Positions 5,814 through 6,370 of a DNA stretch of 6,370 nt are shown piece after piece. Position numbers and translations under genes: made by a program. The notes under the pieces are model-generated. The model worked only from the letters and a program-made list of their open reading frames with translations, was not told the DNA's origin and did not search any database. The first letter of the stretch is position 1, and each line of letters starts with the position of its first letter. Origin of the DNA: Alphaproteobacteria bacterium (lineage in GTDB: Bacteria; Pseudomonadota; Alphaproteobacteria; M2410); the NCBI GenBank assembly GCA_021774955.1, contig JAJFIN010000462.1, forward strand, positions 1 through 6,370, read 5' to 3'.

Positions 5814-6370
5814 ATGAACACGTTAAGACATAAACTTGATGACTTTCCAAAATGTAACCTTGGGCACCTTCCTACACCCCTTGAGCCTTTGGCGCGACTT
5901 ACCGAAACGCTTAATGGGCCGCGTATTTTTGTAAAACGCGATGATTGTACTGGTCTGGCGTTTGGCGGCAACAAGACCCGAAAGCTCGCTTACGTGCTCG
6001 GAGAAGCCCAGTCTCAGGGTGCGGATACTTTGATCACCACCGGCGGCCTTCAATCAAACCATGCAAGACAAACTGCAGCCGCCGCCGCAAAGTTGGGCAT
6101 GAACTGCGAACTCGTATTGGAGCATGTTCTTGATAATCCGTCTGATGATTACCTTCAGTCTGGAAATATGCTTCTTGATCATATCGTCGGCGCCAATGTC
6201 CAAACTGTTGACACGGGTGGAAACCTATTGGGCGATCAGGAAGGCCGCTCTGAGAACAGCGCATCGGATGAAAAGAACATAAATTACTACGTAGACGCTG
6301 TGTGGGACGACGTGATGAAACGTGGCGGCAAACCTTATATTGTCTCTTTGGGCGCTTCAACACCGCTTGG
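5814..6370 (+). CDS. PLP-dependent enzyme, D-cysteine desulfhydrase / L-cysteate sulfo-lyase / ACC deaminase family, partial at right edge
   Basis: The N-terminal 185 residues of a fold-type II PLP enzyme of the ACC deaminase-like group, which includes D-cysteine desulfhydrase (D-cysteine to pyruvate, sulfide and ammonia) and the cysteate lyase CuyA. Family members have about 330-340 residues, so nearly half is missing. Visible: the opening LGHLPTPLEPL (16-26), VKRDDCTGLAFGGNKTRKL (40-58) with K54 as the PLP Schiff-base lysine, GGLQSNHARQTAAAAAKLG (77-95) with S81-N82 as the substrate-carboxylate-binding motif, and KPYIVSLGAST (173-183). Where relatives have GGSN-like residues in the last motif, this protein has GAST. 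A polar segment (about 134-157, GGNLLGDQEGRSENSASDEK) appears longer than in E. coli DcyD as recalled. No signal peptide. It follows the serine hydrolase by 20 bases, so it probably handles an amino acid released by that pathway. Which of desulfhydrase, sulfo-lyase or deaminase activities applies cannot be decided here. Confidence 0.9.
   Translation, partial: MNTLRHKLDDFPKCNLGHLPTPLEPLARLTETLNGPRIFVKRDDCTGLAFGGNKTRKLAYVLGEAQSQGADTLITTGGLQSNHARQTAAAAAKLGMNCELVLEHVLDNPSDDYLQSGNMLLDHIVGANVQTVDTGGNLLGDQEGRSENSASDEKNINYYVDAVWDDVMKRGGKPYIVSLGASTPL

Overview
The window looks like an accessory catabolic region from a proteobacterium. Gene style and family content (M81 peptidases, beta-lactamase-fold hydrolases and a D-cysteine desulfhydrase/cysteate-lyase-type PLP enzyme) suggest an alphaproteobacterium, possibly marine. 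That assignment is inference; no rRNA, tRNA or other lineage marker is present. Coding density is very high. The window holds five genes, two of them cut by the edges, and one non-coding stretch of 190 bases.

Layout. Two divergent gene strings leave a shared intergenic region (4212-4401). Leftwards, on the minus strand, are a 460-residue serine hydrolase (4211-2829), a complete 492-residue M81 metallopeptidase (2832-1354, 4-base overlap with the hydrolase), and a second M81 metallopeptidase (starting at 1330, 23 bases on, running off the left edge after 443 residues). Rightwards, on the plus strand, are a second, paralogous 463-residue serine hydrolase (4402-5793) and, 20 bases later, a PLP-dependent enzyme (from 5814, off the right edge after 185 residues). 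Both strings look like operons continuing beyond the window, so no terminator is expected or seen.

Biology. M81 is the family of MlrC and the beta-lactamase-fold serine hydrolases are the superfamily of MlrB. In the microcystin pathway, MlrB cuts the linearised toxin to a tetrapeptide and MlrC cleaves that tetrapeptide. Here both types are present twice, in one compact cluster, with no MlrA-type membrane protease in view. None of the five proteins shows a signal peptide or membrane segment, so the substrate is probably imported. The simplest reading is a cytoplasmic pathway that dismantles a small non-ribosomal, cyclic or D-/beta-amino-acid-containing peptide or amide, with the PLP enzyme acting on a released D-amino, sulfur- or sulfonate-bearing amino acid. 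This is inference from families and gene order; the substrate cannot be read from sequence.

Most notable: the doubled MlrB-like/MlrC-like enzyme set, altered motif residues in the second hydrolase, a divergent PLP enzyme with an extra polar segment and a changed substrate-loop motif, and a CG-centred palindrome between the divergent genes that resembles the core of a LacI-family operator.
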